NCBI RefSeq assembly: GCF_019308285.1
Contig: NZ_WWEM01000042.1
Location: 26,701-82,003 of the forward strand
Origin: Flavobacterium quisquiliarum
GTDB taxonomy: Bacteria > Bacteroidota > Bacteroidia > Flavobacteriales > Flavobacteriaceae
Length of the DNA stretch: 55,303 nucleotides
Direction of reading: 5' to 3'
Positions 25,092-33,217 of the stretch are shown here, in pieces. The notes under the pieces are model-generated. The model was given only the letters and a program-made list of their open reading frames with translations, ran no database searches and was not told the origin of the DNA. How positions within the stretch are numbered: position 1 is the first letter of the stretch; each line of letters starts with the position of its first letter. A program made the translations under genes and the position numbers.

Positions 25092-25099
25092 TATCTTTG
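25092..25099 (+). promoter_or_regulatory. -7 element for pseudouridine synthase
   Basis: TATCTTTG is a consensus TANNTTTG box 13 nt before the ATG at 25113, preceded by a degenerate TTC at about -33. Confidence 0.55.
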
Positions 25100-25112
25100 C
25101 AAAAAATTAAAA

Positions 25113-25685
25113 ATGCACCGACACTTCATTCTTTTTAAACCTTACGGCTATCTGAGCCAATTTATTTATGAATTAAAAAGAAAGAAAAAGCTTTTGGGCG
25201 AATTACACAATTTCCCCGAAGGAACAATGGCAATTGGAAGATTAGACGAAGATTCTGAAGGCCTTCTTCTCCTGACGACCGACGGAAATATGAGTGAACT
25301 CGTGCGAAGCAAAAAAGTCGACAAAGAATACTACGTTCAGGTTGACGGATTAATTACGCCCGAAGCAATAGAACAATTGCAAAAAGGTGTCGAAATCGGA
25401 CTTGACGGAGGAAAATATAAAACCAAACCCTGCAAAGCTTTTATCGTAAACGAAATTCCTGATTTTGGGGCAAGAGCTAAAAAAATCCGAGACGAACGTC
25501 ATGGTCCAACTTCTTGGGCTTCGATTACAGTTAGAGAAGGAAAATTTCGTCAGGTCAGAAAAATGACCGCTGCAGTTGGTTTTCCAACCTTGCGTTTGGT
25601 TCGTGTACGAATAGGAAATGTATATTTGCAAAACTTAAAAGCGGGAGAAGTTCTTGAAGTTTCCGATTTTCAATTAGATAATTAG
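25113..25685 (+). CDS. rluE: RluE-like 23S rRNA pseudouridine synthase
   Basis: A 190-residue RsuA-family pseudouridine synthase. The catalytic motif GRLDEDSEGLLLLTTDG holds the nucleophilic Asp; other marks are FKPYGYLSQF at the N-terminus, KEYYVQVDG and SWASITVREGKFRQVRKMTAAVGFPTLRLVRVRIG. It lacks an N-terminal S4 domain, as RluE does, which favours RluE over RluB/RsuA. The expected substrate is a single uridine in 23S rRNA. It is followed by another RNA-modification gene (trmL). Confidence 0.88.
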   Translation: MHRHFILFKPYGYLSQFIYELKRKKKLLGELHNFPEGTMAIGRLDEDSEGLLLLTTDGNMSELVRSKKVDKEYYVQVDGLITPEAIEQLQKGVEIGLDGGKYKTKPCKAFIVNEIPDFGARAKKIRDERHGPTSWASITVREGKFRQVRKMTAAVGFPTLRLVRVRIGNVYLQNLKAGEVLEVSDFQLDN

Positions 25686-25755
25686 AAAATATGTCAATTT
25701 TATAATTTTTGAAAACTTATAACTTTTACCCCATAACTTATAACTTTAAAAAAAA

Positions 25756-26211
25756 ATGCTAAACGTAGTTCTCGTAGAACCAGAAATACCTAATAATACC
25801 GGAAACATTGGAAGGTTGTGTGTGGGTACAGAAAGCCGACTTCATTTAATTCATCCTTTCGGATTTGTCATTAATGATAAAAACTTAAAACGTTCGGGAT
25901 TGGACTATTGGGTACATCTTGATGTTACCGAATATCAAAACGTTGAGGAATGGATTGCACAGATTCCGGATCAGTCTCGTGTATTTTTAATGAGTTCCCA
26001 TTCTGAAAAGTCGTATTTGGAAAATGAATTTCAGGATGGCGACTGGCTGGTTTTTGGAAAAGAGAGCGTTGGTCTAAGCAAAGAATTTATGGGGAGATTC
26101 GAAAATCATCTAACAATTCCGATGTCATCACTGATTCGTTCTTTTAATATTGCAAATTCTGTGGCTTTTGTGGTTGGCGAAGCTAAGAGACAAATTGGAT
26201 TGAAGAAATAG
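25756..26211 (+). CDS. trmL: tRNA (cytidine(34)-2'-O)-methyltransferase TrmL
   Basis: A 151-residue SPOUT (trefoil knot) methyltransferase that methylates the wobble nucleotide of certain tRNA-Leu species. The family motifs are complete: EPEIPNNTGNIGRLC, HLIHPFGF, RSGLDYW, LVFGKESVGL and IPM...RSFNIANSVAFVVGE. Length is standard for TrmL. It ends 10 nt before a 30-bp inverted repeat that separates it from the convergent btuD. Confidence 0.93.
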   Translation: MLNVVLVEPEIPNNTGNIGRLCVGTESRLHLIHPFGFVINDKNLKRSGLDYWVHLDVTEYQNVEEWIAQIPDQSRVFLMSSHSEKSYLENEFQDGDWLVFGKESVGLSKEFMGRFENHLTIPMSSLIRSFNIANSVAFVVGEAKRQIGLKK

Positions 26212-26220
26212 TCAACTACA

Positions 26221-26313
26221 TTCCTGCAAGGTTTTCCAAACCTTGTAGGTATTTGTTATTTTCCATCAAAATCTAAAATTTAAACCTACAAGGTTTGGAA
26301 AACCTTGCAGGAA
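26221..26313. repeat. Element C: perfect 30-bp inverted repeat
   Basis: Arms 26221-26250 and 26284-26313 are exact complements (TTCCTGCAAGG... and ...CCTTGCAGGAA) around a 33-bp AT-rich centre. Each arm also folds on itself (CAAGGTTT-TCC-AAACCTTG). It fills the gap between convergent trmL and btuD. No T-run terminator is present there, so the stem may itself end transcription. Confidence 0.85.
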
Positions 26314-26322
26314 GAGTTGAAA

Positions 26323-27099
26323 TTAATTCACAATAAACTTTCCTTTTTCTGCATCAAAAATTATATGTTCGTCCTTGAACAAATTATTAAAACTACCATT
26401 CGAAATTAAATTACAAGGCTGGTCTTGGACAATGCTTTCAGGTGTCATAATAATCATTTCGTCACTTAACTGAATGGCCAGATCAATATCGTGAGTTGAA
26501 AACAAAATACATTTCTCAGTTTCTTGTGTTAGTTTCTTCAATAATTTAAATAAAGAAACTTTATGCAATAAATCCAAATGTGTTGTAGGTTCATCTAAAA
26601 TAATCAGCGGAGTATCTTGTGCTAAAGCTCTTGCAATTAAGACTTTCTGCAATTGTCCGTCACTAATTTCGAAATGTTTTTTTGAAGCTAAATGTTCTAT
26701 CTGTGCCAATTTCATCGCTTCATGAACTTTCTCAACATCTTCTTTTGACAAACTATCTACCCAATTGGTATATGGCTGACGCCCCAGCGCAACTAATTCA
26801 AAAACCGAAAGATTACTTGGAGGTAGTTTTTCTGTTAAAACTAAACTTAGATTTTGAGCCAGTTCTAAAGGTTTATAGTGTGATACTTCTTTTTCATTCA
26901 AGTAAACATTTCCTGATAACGGTTTCTGAATTCCGGTTATAGTACGAAGTAAAGTCGATTTTCCAATTCCGTTTGCTCCTATTAAAGTAATCAGCTTTCC
27001 TGACCCCAAATTTAAATTCAGATCTTTAGCAATGGTCGTAACACCTTTCTTGGATTTATATCCAATATTTAAGTTTGATGTTTTTAAAATGTTTTTCAT
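26323..27099 (-). CDS. btuD: Vitamin B12/siderophore ABC transporter ATPase (BtuD-like)
   Basis: A 258-residue ABC ATPase of the FecE/BtuD type. Walker A is GANGIGKST (41-49) and Walker B is LIILDEPT, followed by the switch His in STHD. The signature is ISDGQLQK in place of LSGGQ, a mild departure. It is the last gene of a reverse-strand btuF-btuC-btuD set; a 120-bp gap containing an inverted repeat separates it from btuC. Neighbouring cobalamin salvage genes favour B12 over iron chelates as substrate. The family alone could not decide this. Confidence 0.85.
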   Translation of the reverse strand: MKNILKTSNLNIGYKSKKGVTTIAKDLNLNLGSGKLITLIGANGIGKSTLLRTITGIQKPLSGNVYLNEKEVSHYKPLELAQNLSLVLTEKLPPSNLSVFELVALGRQPYTNWVDSLSKEDVEKVHEAMKLAQIEHLASKKHFEISDGQLQKVLIARALAQDTPLIILDEPTTHLDLLHKVSLFKLLKKLTQETEKCILFSTHDIDLAIQLSDEMIIMTPESIVQDQPCNLISNGSFNNLFKDEHIIFDAEKGKFIVN

Positions 27100-27148
27100 T
27101 TTTTAAAAGATGCTAAGATTCTAAGATACTGAGGTTCTAAGTTTTTTA

Positions 27149-27216
27149 TTTTGCCACAGATTAAGGGATTAAAATGATTAAAAAATCTGTGCAAATCTTT
27201 TTAATCTGTGGCAAAA
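27149..27216. repeat. Element D: 16-bp inverted repeat between btuC and btuD
   Basis: TTTTGCCACAGATTAA (27149-27164) and TTAATCTGTGGCAAAA (27201-27216) are perfect complements. A second pair lies inside (GATTAAAAA with TTTTTAATC). It interrupts an operon, so it may lower btuD expression relative to btuFC or stabilise the upstream mRNA. Confidence 0.8.
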
Positions 27217-27219
27217 AAA

Positions 27220-28248
27220 TTATTGAAAATTTCTTTTCCTTACTAAAAGCCAAATAACAACCGGAGCTCCAATAATAGACGTTATAGCATTGATTGGAAG
27301 CGTAACTTCAAATCCTGGCATTTGCGAAACAATATCGCAAAACAACATTATAATCGAACCAAAAAATAAAGTGCTCCAAAATAACACGGTGTGATTGCTG
27401 GTTTGAAAAGTCAGTTTGGCAATGTGTGGCACTGCTAATCCAATAAAAGCGATTGGACCCGCAAAAGCCGTAATCGCTCCTGACAATATACTTGTGGCAA
27501 AGATGATTATTAATCTTGCTTGTTTAAAATTCAGTCCCATGCTTTTAGCGTAGTTTTCTCCAAGAAGCAATGCATTTAAAGGTTTTATACTTTTGGCACT
27601 TAAAAGCAACCCGATTCCAACGCAAGTTGTCAAAATACCAATTGTTGGCCATGAAAGATTTCCTAGACTTCCCATTGACCAGAAAGTGAATTTCTGAAGC
27701 TGTTCGGCTGTGCTGAAATAAGTAAGCACGCTTACAATTGCTGTGGTGAAGCTTCCAAACATTAATCCTACAATGAGAATAGCCATCGTGTCGCGCAATC
27801 TTTGTGAAACTATTAAAACCAAAAGTAAAACCAATGTACTTCCGGCTGTAGAAGCTAAAACAATTCCGTACGAAGACAAGGCAATTACACTTAAAAAAGA
27901 AGGCAGAAATCCTGCTCCTAAAATCACAAAAGCAACTCCTAAACTCGCACCAGAACTCAATCCTAAAACATAAGGGCCAGCCAGCGGATTACGGAATAAA
28001 GTCTGCATCAAAAGTCCGCTGATTGAAAGTCCGCTTCCAACCAAAACTGCAGTAATCGCTTTTGGCAGGCGATAATTTATAATAATATATTCCCAAGTTG
28101 ATTTTGTCGCATGTCCTCCTGTTAAACTGGTTAAAACATCTTTTACAGGAATCATAACAGAACCTAAACTAATGCTTGCGAAAAACATCAGCAAAAGTCC
28201 CAACGCCAAAATGACAAATAAAATGGTATTTCGTTTTTTATTCGCCAA
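27220..28248 (-). CDS. btuC: Vitamin B12 ABC transporter permease (BtuC/FecCD family)
   Basis: A 342-residue multi-spanning permease with about ten helices. It has the FecCD-family marks: YRLPKAITAVLVGSGLSISGLLMQTLFRNPLAGPYVLGLSSGASLG, GENYAKSMG (the ATPase-coupling loop), and GPIAFIGLAVPHIAKL. It starts 1 nt after the btuF stop codon, so the two are translated together. B12 is inferred from location beside cobU, bluB-cobT, cobS and btuB. Confidence 0.88.
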   Translation of the reverse strand: MANKKRNTILFVILALGLLLMFFASISLGSVMIPVKDVLTSLTGGHATKSTWEYIIINYRLPKAITAVLVGSGLSISGLLMQTLFRNPLAGPYVLGLSSGASLGVAFVILGAGFLPSFLSVIALSSYGIVLASTAGSTLVLLLVLIVSQRLRDTMAILIVGLMFGSFTTAIVSVLTYFSTAEQLQKFTFWSMGSLGNLSWPTIGILTTCVGIGLLLSAKSIKPLNALLLGENYAKSMGLNFKQARLIIIFATSILSGAITAFAGPIAFIGLAVPHIAKLTFQTSNHTVLFWSTLFFGSIIMLFCDIVSQMPGFEVTLPINAITSIIGAPVVIWLLVRKRNFQ

Positions 28249-28249
28249 T

Positions 28250-29392
28250 TTAGTTCAATTTTGATGCGAAAGTAAATTCGTAACCTGATAATAAATCAGG
28301 ATGAAAAATTTTGATATAATCCTTTAAAACCAAATCCGGACGGCTTGGAGCCAATTCATAATAAACTGTACCTCCTTTTGCTCCCAATTTACCTTCGAAA
28401 CTGTAAATACTTTTATTTTTAAAAGCATCAAATTCTCCATAATGTGGATTTGCTTTCTGTAATTCTTCTAAACTTTTAAATGAACCAGATGCAATCCAGA
28501 TATTAGCCGTTTTCGCTTTATCCAAAACCTTTTCAAAAGATAAACCTTCGCTTCCAGTTCCTTTTAAATCAGCCCACAAATAATTGGCTTTTGCATCTTT
28601 CATAAACTCGGCAACCCAACTGTTTCCTTTAGCCACATACCAAACATCCTCATACATAGAACCGTATAAAACTTTTGAAGTTGCAGGTTTATCTGCCACC
28701 ATTTTTTTCGCCTGATTATAACTTTGAACAATTTTATCAAAAAGTTCTTTTGCCTGCTCTTCTTTACCAAATAAAGCACCGTAAAGTTTAATCCACTCTG
28801 CTTTTCCAAGCGGAGATTGTTCCATCCAGTCGCCTTGGATTAAAACATTTAATCCGCTTTTTTTCAGATTATCCAACATTGGGTTATTGTTATCTACTCC
28901 AAAAGTGACAATCAAATCCGGAGATAATTCGATTAATTGCTCAATATTTAGTTTTTCATTTTGTCCAACGTTTTTCACAGAACCTTTGTCAATTAAAGCT
29001 CTGGTTTTTTCTGAAGAAATATAATCAGTGTGTGGAAAACCAACTAAATTATTTTCTACTTCCAACATTTCTAAAAAAGGAATATTAGTAGTTGAAGTTA
29101 CCACAACAGAAGTTAACGGAACTTGAATTGTAGTATAACTTTGAAGGCTGTCCGGAACTTTTGCTTCTTTTTCTTTTAAAATGTATTTGAAATCTTTATT
29201 GGCATTTGGCCATGGATTTGAGACAGTTACAACGGAATAATCATCATATTTTAAGATAGAAAGTCCGCTCGCATATTCGATACTGTTTTTTGCGTCTTCA
29301 GTTTTTACAGTTTCCGTTTTTTCATTCTTCTTACAACCTGTCAGGATAAAAAAAGAAGCTACAAAAACCATTTTCGGTAATAAATGTCTCAT
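28250..29392 (-). CDS. btuF: B12/corrinoid ABC transporter substrate-binding lipoprotein (BtuF-like)
   Basis: A 380-residue class III periplasmic binding lipoprotein. The signal ends in a perfect lipobox LTGC (Cys20). The BtuF/FhuD fold shows in TSVVVTSTTNIPFLEMLEVENNLVGF, VGQNEKLNIEQLIELSPDLIVTFGVDN and KVLYGSMYEDVWYVAKGNSWVAEFMKDA. It is longer than E. coli BtuF (about 266), as is usual in Bacteroidota. It heads the btuFC(D) set. No riboswitch is seen before it, unlike btuB. The region before the start overlaps the far-upstream reading of the divergent CWC gene. Confidence 0.87.
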   Translation of the reverse strand: MRHLLPKMVFVASFFILTGCKKNEKTETVKTEDAKNSIEYASGLSILKYDDYSVVTVSNPWPNANKDFKYILKEKEAKVPDSLQSYTTIQVPLTSVVVTSTTNIPFLEMLEVENNLVGFPHTDYISSEKTRALIDKGSVKNVGQNEKLNIEQLIELSPDLIVTFGVDNNNPMLDNLKKSGLNVLIQGDWMEQSPLGKAEWIKLYGALFGKEEQAKELFDKIVQSYNQAKKMVADKPATSKVLYGSMYEDVWYVAKGNSWVAEFMKDAKANYLWADLKGTGSEGLSFEKVLDKAKTANIWIASGSFKSLEELQKANPHYGEFDAFKNKSIYSFEGKLGAKGGTVYYELAPSRPDLVLKDYIKIFHPDLLSGYEFTFASKLN

Positions 29393-29486
29393 GTTTCATG
29401 TTTTGGATAGTGACAAAGGTAAAGTATTTTATATTTTTTTTGTTTACCTTTATTCTTACAAATTTAAACAATTGTATCTTTACAAC

Positions 29487-29849
29487 ATGAATACCACAAA
29501 AATGAAAATTTGCTCAAGCTGTGAATCTGAATTCAGCTGTGGAGATATATCTGTAGAAAAAAAATGCTGGTGCAACGACTACCCGCCCATTTTTTCTCTT
29601 TCTGAAGGAGGAGATTGCCTTTGTCCAACATGTTTTAAAGAAGCGTGTGAAGACAAAATTGATGCTTATGTAGAAACCATAAACCCATCAAACGCTCCTA
29701 AAAACAAAGCTATTTCCTTACCCAAAACAAACACATTAATTGAAGGTATTGATTATTATATTGAAAATGGAAATATGGTTTTTAAAACCTGGTACCATTT
29801 AAAAAGAGGAACCTGCTGTGGAAATAACTGCCGACATTGTCCTTATTAA
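29487..29849 (+). CDS. Cysteine-rich CWC / DUF5522 protein
   Basis: A protein of 120 residues from the ATG at 29487; the 32 codons upstream are AT-rich leader and run into the btuF start. Two cysteine-rich modules are seen: an N-terminal CWC-type part (CSSC...FSCG...KKCWC, then CLCPTCF) and a C-terminal DUF5522-type part (GIDYYIENGNMVFKTWYHLKRG, ending CCGNNCRHCPY). About 14 Cys in 120 residues point to metal (Zn or Fe-S) binding. Function is unknown. It is divergent from btuF and lies ahead of cobU, which places it inside the B12 region. Confidence 0.8.
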   Translation: MNTTKMKICSSCESEFSCGDISVEKKCWCNDYPPIFSLSEGGDCLCPTCFKEACEDKIDAYVETINPSNAPKNKAISLPKTNTLIEGIDYYIENGNMVFKTWYHLKRGTCCGNNCRHCPY

Positions 29850-29898
29850 AAGTAATTTAGGTTAAGAGTTATATGTTATGGGTTGAAAAACTCTTCGT

Positions 29899-29906
29899 TA
29901 TCTTTG
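29899..29906 (+). promoter_or_regulatory. -7 element before cobU
   Basis: TATCTTTG matches TANNTTTG 54 nt before cobU. Inverted copies of GTTATGGGTT (from 29874) and AACCCATAAC (from 29924) flank it and could fold the leader. Confidence 0.45.
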
Positions 29907-29960
29907 TCTCACAGTCCAACACTTAACCCATAACTTTTAACTTATAACTTCCCTAAAAAA

Positions 29961-30470
29961 ATGATTTATCTAATTACTGGCGGCGAACGCTCTGGAAAAA
30001 GCAGTTATGCACAAAACTTAGCCTTAACACTTTCCGATAATCCAATATACGTTGCAACTGCGAGAAAATGGGATTCTGATTTTCAAAACCGAATTGACAG
30101 ACATCAGCAGGAAAGAGACGAATGTTGGACGAATATCGAAGAGGAAAAATATTTAAGTAAAATTGATTTTTCCGGAAAAACAGCTTTAATAGATTGTGTT
30201 ACACTTTGGTTGAATAACTTTTTTGTGGATACTAAAAATGATGTTCAACTAAGTTTAGAAGAAGCCAAAAAAGAATTCCTTGCCATTGCCAATCAAGAAA
30301 ACGCTAATATCATTATTGTAACAAATGAAATCGGAATGGGAGTTCATGCAGAAACTCATATTGGAAGAAAATTTGTAGAACTGCAAGGCTGGATGAATCA
30401 GTTTCTGGCGTCAAATGCTAATGAAGTGGTTCTGATGGTTTCTGGAATTCCAGTGAAAATTAAGGGTTGA
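29961..30470 (+). CDS. cobU: Adenosylcobinamide kinase / adenosylcobinamide-phosphate guanylyltransferase CobU
   Basis: A 169-residue bifunctional enzyme that phosphorylates adenosylcobinamide and then adds GMP from GTP. The P-loop GGERSGKS is at 7-14, YVATARKWD follows, and H48 in RIDRHQQER corresponds to the guanylylated histidine. DCVTLWLNN and NEIGMGVHAET are also typical. It opens the forward-strand nucleotide-loop gene set cobU, bluB-cobT, cobS, cobC. It allows salvage of cobinamide without the full corrin ring pathway, none of which is in this window. Confidence 0.95.
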   Translation: MIYLITGGERSGKSSYAQNLALTLSDNPIYVATARKWDSDFQNRIDRHQQERDECWTNIEEEKYLSKIDFSGKTALIDCVTLWLNNFFVDTKNDVQLSLEEAKKEFLAIANQENANIIIVTNEIGMGVHAETHIGRKFVELQGWMNQFLASNANEVVLMVSGIPVKIKG

Positions 30471-30585
30471 TGAAATTCAATGACAATATCAAAAAACAAA
30501 TTCTAAATTTTTAAATTTCAAATTCCAATATCGTGGAGTATCTTTACATAAAGTGAAAATTGATATTTATATTGATTTTTGAAAT

Positions 30586-32274
30586 TTGAAATTTATGAGC
30601 AATCTAGACGAAATACTAAAATCACGCCGAGACACCCGACATTTTACACCTGATGACGTTCCTGATGAAGTAATTCAGAAAGCTTTGCAGGCTGGTCATT
30701 GGGCGCCTTCTGTGGGGTTAACTGATGCGACTAGATATTTTCTCATCAAATCTAATGAAGTTAAAACCTCGATTAAAAAGCTGTTTTTAGATTATAACAA
30801 AAAAGCGGCTGAACTTACCGATAACGAGGAACAAAAAGAATTATATTATTCGCTTAAACTCGAAGCTATTGAAGAAGCGCCAATCGGACTTATTATTGCT
30901 TACGATCGTTCGGTTTTGAATCAATTTACGATTGGAACAATCGGCAGTAACGAAGCTGTAAAATTCAGTTCCGTTTGTGCAGCACAGAATATCTGGCTTT
31001 CGCTAACAGAACAAGGTTACGGCATGGGCTGGGTTTCGATTTTGAATTACTACCAATTTAAGAAAATCCTCGATTTACCTGAAAATATAGAACCGCTGGG
31101 TTATTTCTGTATCGGAAAACCGGCGACGAATTATAATAATCAACCAATGTTGCAGCAATTGCATTGGAAGCAAAAATCAGAAGCTCCAATCTGCAAAGAG
31201 ATTTCGGAAATTCATAAAATAAGCATTGCTGATTTTGGGTTAAACACAAAAACTGAAAGCGAAAATAAAATTGATTTTCAAAAGCTTTTACAAGAAAAAA
31301 TAGATTCAAAAACAAAACCTATTGGTTCACTGGGAACTTTAGAAACCTTAGCTTTTCAAATAGCAACTGTTTTTGAAACTTTAAATCCAAAAATCACCAA
31401 TCCCAACATTGTAGTTTTTGCAGCAGATCATGGAATTGCTAATCACGGTGTAAGCGATTATCCACAAGATGTGACACGTCAAATGGTCAACAACTTTTTG
31501 GAGGGCGGAGCGGCAATAAATGTTTTCTGCAAACAAAACGATATCAAATTATCGATTGTTGATGCTGGTGTAAATTATGATTTTCCAACTAATACAAAAT
31601 TAATAGATTGTAAAATTGCAAAAGGAACTCAGTCTTTTCTTCATGTTCCTGCTATGAGCGAAACTGAAGTGCAATTGTGTTTTGAAAAAGGAAAATCTAT
31701 AGTCGAAACTATTTCAAAATCAGGTTCAAATTGTATTGGTTTTGGCGAAATGGGAATTGGCAATACCTCAACAGCTTCTATTTTGATGAGTCTTTTAACT
31801 GGTTTACCTATTGAAGAATGCGTTGGAAAAGGAACGGGAATTTCAGACGAAAAATTAATTCAAAAGCAAAACATTCTAAAAAAAGCAATTGAAAGTTATT
31901 CCGGTCAAGCGGAATTATTGTCACATCTTTCTTATTTCGGAGGTTTTGAAATTCTTCAAATGGCTGGCGGAATGCTTTCTGCTTTTGAAAACAAAATGCT
32001 TATTCTAATTGATGGTTTCATTTGTACTGTAGCCTATCTAATTGCTTCTAAAATCAATCCTAACATTAAAAATAATGCTGTTTTCTGTCATTGTTCTGTT
32101 GAAAAAGCACATGTAAAACTGCTTGAATACCTTGAAGCTAAATCTATTTTAAATCTTGATTTGCGTTTGGGAGAAGGAACCGGCTGTGCTGTAGCTTTTC
32201 CTATTTTAAAATCGGCTGAGGCTTTTTTGAATGAAATGGCTAGTTTTGAAAGCGCGGGAATAAGTAGGAAATAA
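30586..32274 (+). CDS. bluB-cobT: BluB-CobT fusion: DMB synthase + nicotinate-nucleotide:DMB phosphoribosyltransferase
   Basis: A 562-residue fusion; the start may be Met4 (30595). Residues about 5-195 are BluB, the flavin destructase that makes 5,6-dimethylbenzimidazole from FMNH2. RRDTRHF carries D16, and GWVSIL carries S151, spaced exactly like the essential Asp32 and Ser167 of Sinorhizobium BluB. Residues about 230-556 are CobT, which makes alpha-ribazole phosphate: SLGTLETLAFQIA, FAADHGIANHGVS, GFGEMGIGNTSTAS and RLGEGTGCA with catalytic E530. The linker is about 195-230. Fusion puts the lower-ligand base and its activating enzyme on one chain, so the corrinoid made here should be true B12. 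Confidence 0.94.
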   Translation: MKFMSNLDEILKSRRDTRHFTPDDVPDEVIQKALQAGHWAPSVGLTDATRYFLIKSNEVKTSIKKLFLDYNKKAAELTDNEEQKELYYSLKLEAIEEAPIGLIIAYDRSVLNQFTIGTIGSNEAVKFSSVCAAQNIWLSLTEQGYGMGWVSILNYYQFKKILDLPENIEPLGYFCIGKPATNYNNQPMLQQLHWKQKSEAPICKEISEIHKISIADFGLNTKTESENKIDFQKLLQEKIDSKTKPIGSLGTLETLAFQIATVFETLNPKITNPNIVVFAADHGIANHGVSDYPQDVTRQMVNNFLEGGAAINVFCKQNDIKLSIVDAGVNYDFPTNTKLIDCKIAKGTQSFLHVPAMSETEVQLCFEKGKSIVETISKSGSNCIGFGEMGIGNTSTASILMSLLTGLPIEECVGKGTGISDEKLIQKQNILKKAIESYSGQAELLSHLSYFGGFEILQMAGGMLSAFENKMLILIDGFICTVAYLIASKINPNIKNNAVFCHCSVEKAHVKLLEYLEAKSILNLDLRLGEGTGCAVAFPILKSAEAFLNEMASFESAGISRK

Positions 32275-32342
32275 CTTTCTTTTTATTGTTAATAGTTTTT
32301 AAATTTGAATCAAACTTGAAATAATTTTAAAACTATTTATCT

Positions 32343-32774
32343 ATGCCATTTACTAAAATCTATGTTCATTGTGTTTGGAGTACCAAAAACAGATTTCCAT
32401 TTTTGAATTCAGTCGATTTACGTGAAAAAGTCTGGAATCATATAAAAGAAAATGCCTTAAGAAAAGATATTTATCTAGATTTTATAAGTGGCTATTCTGA
32501 CCATTGTCATTGTCTAATTTTACTAGGAAACGATCAGACAATTCAAAAAACAATACAATTATTAAAAGGAGAATCTTCTTATTGGATCAATAAAAATCAA
32601 TTAACAAATAATAAATTTGAATGGCAGGATGAATACTTTGCAGTTTCTGTTTCACAATCAATTGTAGATAAAGTTCGAGATTACATCAAAAATCAGGAAG
32701 AACATCATAAAAAGAAAACATTTCAAGAGGAATATGATGAGTTTATGATTAAGTTTAGCTTTAAACATACTTAA
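32343..32774 (+). CDS. REP-associated tyrosine transposase (RAYT, IS200-like Y1 HUH)
   Basis: A 143-residue Y1 transposase of the IS200/RAYT type. The N-terminus has IYVHCVWSTKNRFPFL, the HUH pair is in SDHCHCLIL, and the catalytic Tyr is in VRDYIKNQEEHH; EWQDEYFAVSVS is also typical. It is a complete reading frame. Six bases after its stop begins the first of two structured repeats (32781 and 33040), the usual setting of a single-copy RAYT with its own repeats. It has landed between bluB-cobT and cobS and splits the B12 gene set. Confidence 0.92.
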   Translation: MPFTKIYVHCVWSTKNRFPFLNSVDLREKVWNHIKENALRKDIYLDFISGYSDHCHCLILLGNDQTIQKTIQLLKGESSYWINKNQLTNNKFEWQDEYFAVSVSQSIVDKVRDYIKNQEEHHKKKTFQEEYDEFMIKFSFKHT

Positions 32775-32780
32775 AAAAAG

Positions 32781-32942
32781 TTTGGCTAAAGCCTTTATCT
32801 TTACCTATAAACCAACCAACATCTAAAGATGCTGGCAACTCAAACTATAAAATCCTCCATTTTTAGAATTTTTCTTCTTTGAATTGCCTCCAGATTTATC
32901 TGGAGGTCACAAATTTATTCACATAAATAGGCTTTAGCCAAA
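32781..32942 (+). repeat. RAYT-adjacent structured element E1
   Basis: A 162-bp element with perfect 13-bp terminal inverted repeats TTTGGCTAAAGCC / GGCTTTAGCCAAA. Inside lie the CATC-TAAA-GATG hairpin, a long-range pair GGCAACTCAAA (32834) with TTTGAATTGCC (32878; one mismatch), and the hairpin CCTCCAGATTTATCTGGAGG (32887-32906). It starts 6 nt after the RAYT stop. No ORF. Confidence 0.88.
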
Positions 32943-33039
32943 TAATTACATTCCAAACAACAAATTAATTATCACCATATTTAAAACATCTATGAAAGTA
33001 TTTACTCTATAAAGAATTCCAGCTAAACAACTTAAAGAG

Positions 33040-33203
33040 TTTGGCTGAAGCCTTCATCTTTGTCTACAAACAAACCAACATCTAAAGATGTTGGCAACTC
33101 AAATTGTGAAATTATTTATATTTTTTTATAATTTTCTTCTTTGAGTTGCCTCCAGATTTATCTGGAGGTTATAAATTTGGAAGATAGAAAGCCTTTAGCC
33201 AAA
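33040..33203 (+). repeat. RAYT-adjacent structured element E2
   Basis: A 164-bp relative of E1 in the same orientation. Outer arms are slightly diverged (TTTGGCTGAAGCC and GCCTTTAGCCAAA). The inner pair GGCAACTCAAA (33093) / TTTGAGTTGCC (33140) is now perfect, and the CCTCCAGATTTATCTGGAGG hairpin (33149-33168) is unchanged. E1 and E2 with a 97-bp spacer take up the gap 32775-33217, in which no gene is seen. Confidence 0.88.
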
Positions 33204-33217
33204 CAACTAAAAACTAA

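Noticed and set aside
29393..29960. Second cobalamin riboswitch before btuF or cobU
   Set aside because: No B12 box (GCCAGGAGACCTGCC-like) or AACTGTAA core was found on either strand.
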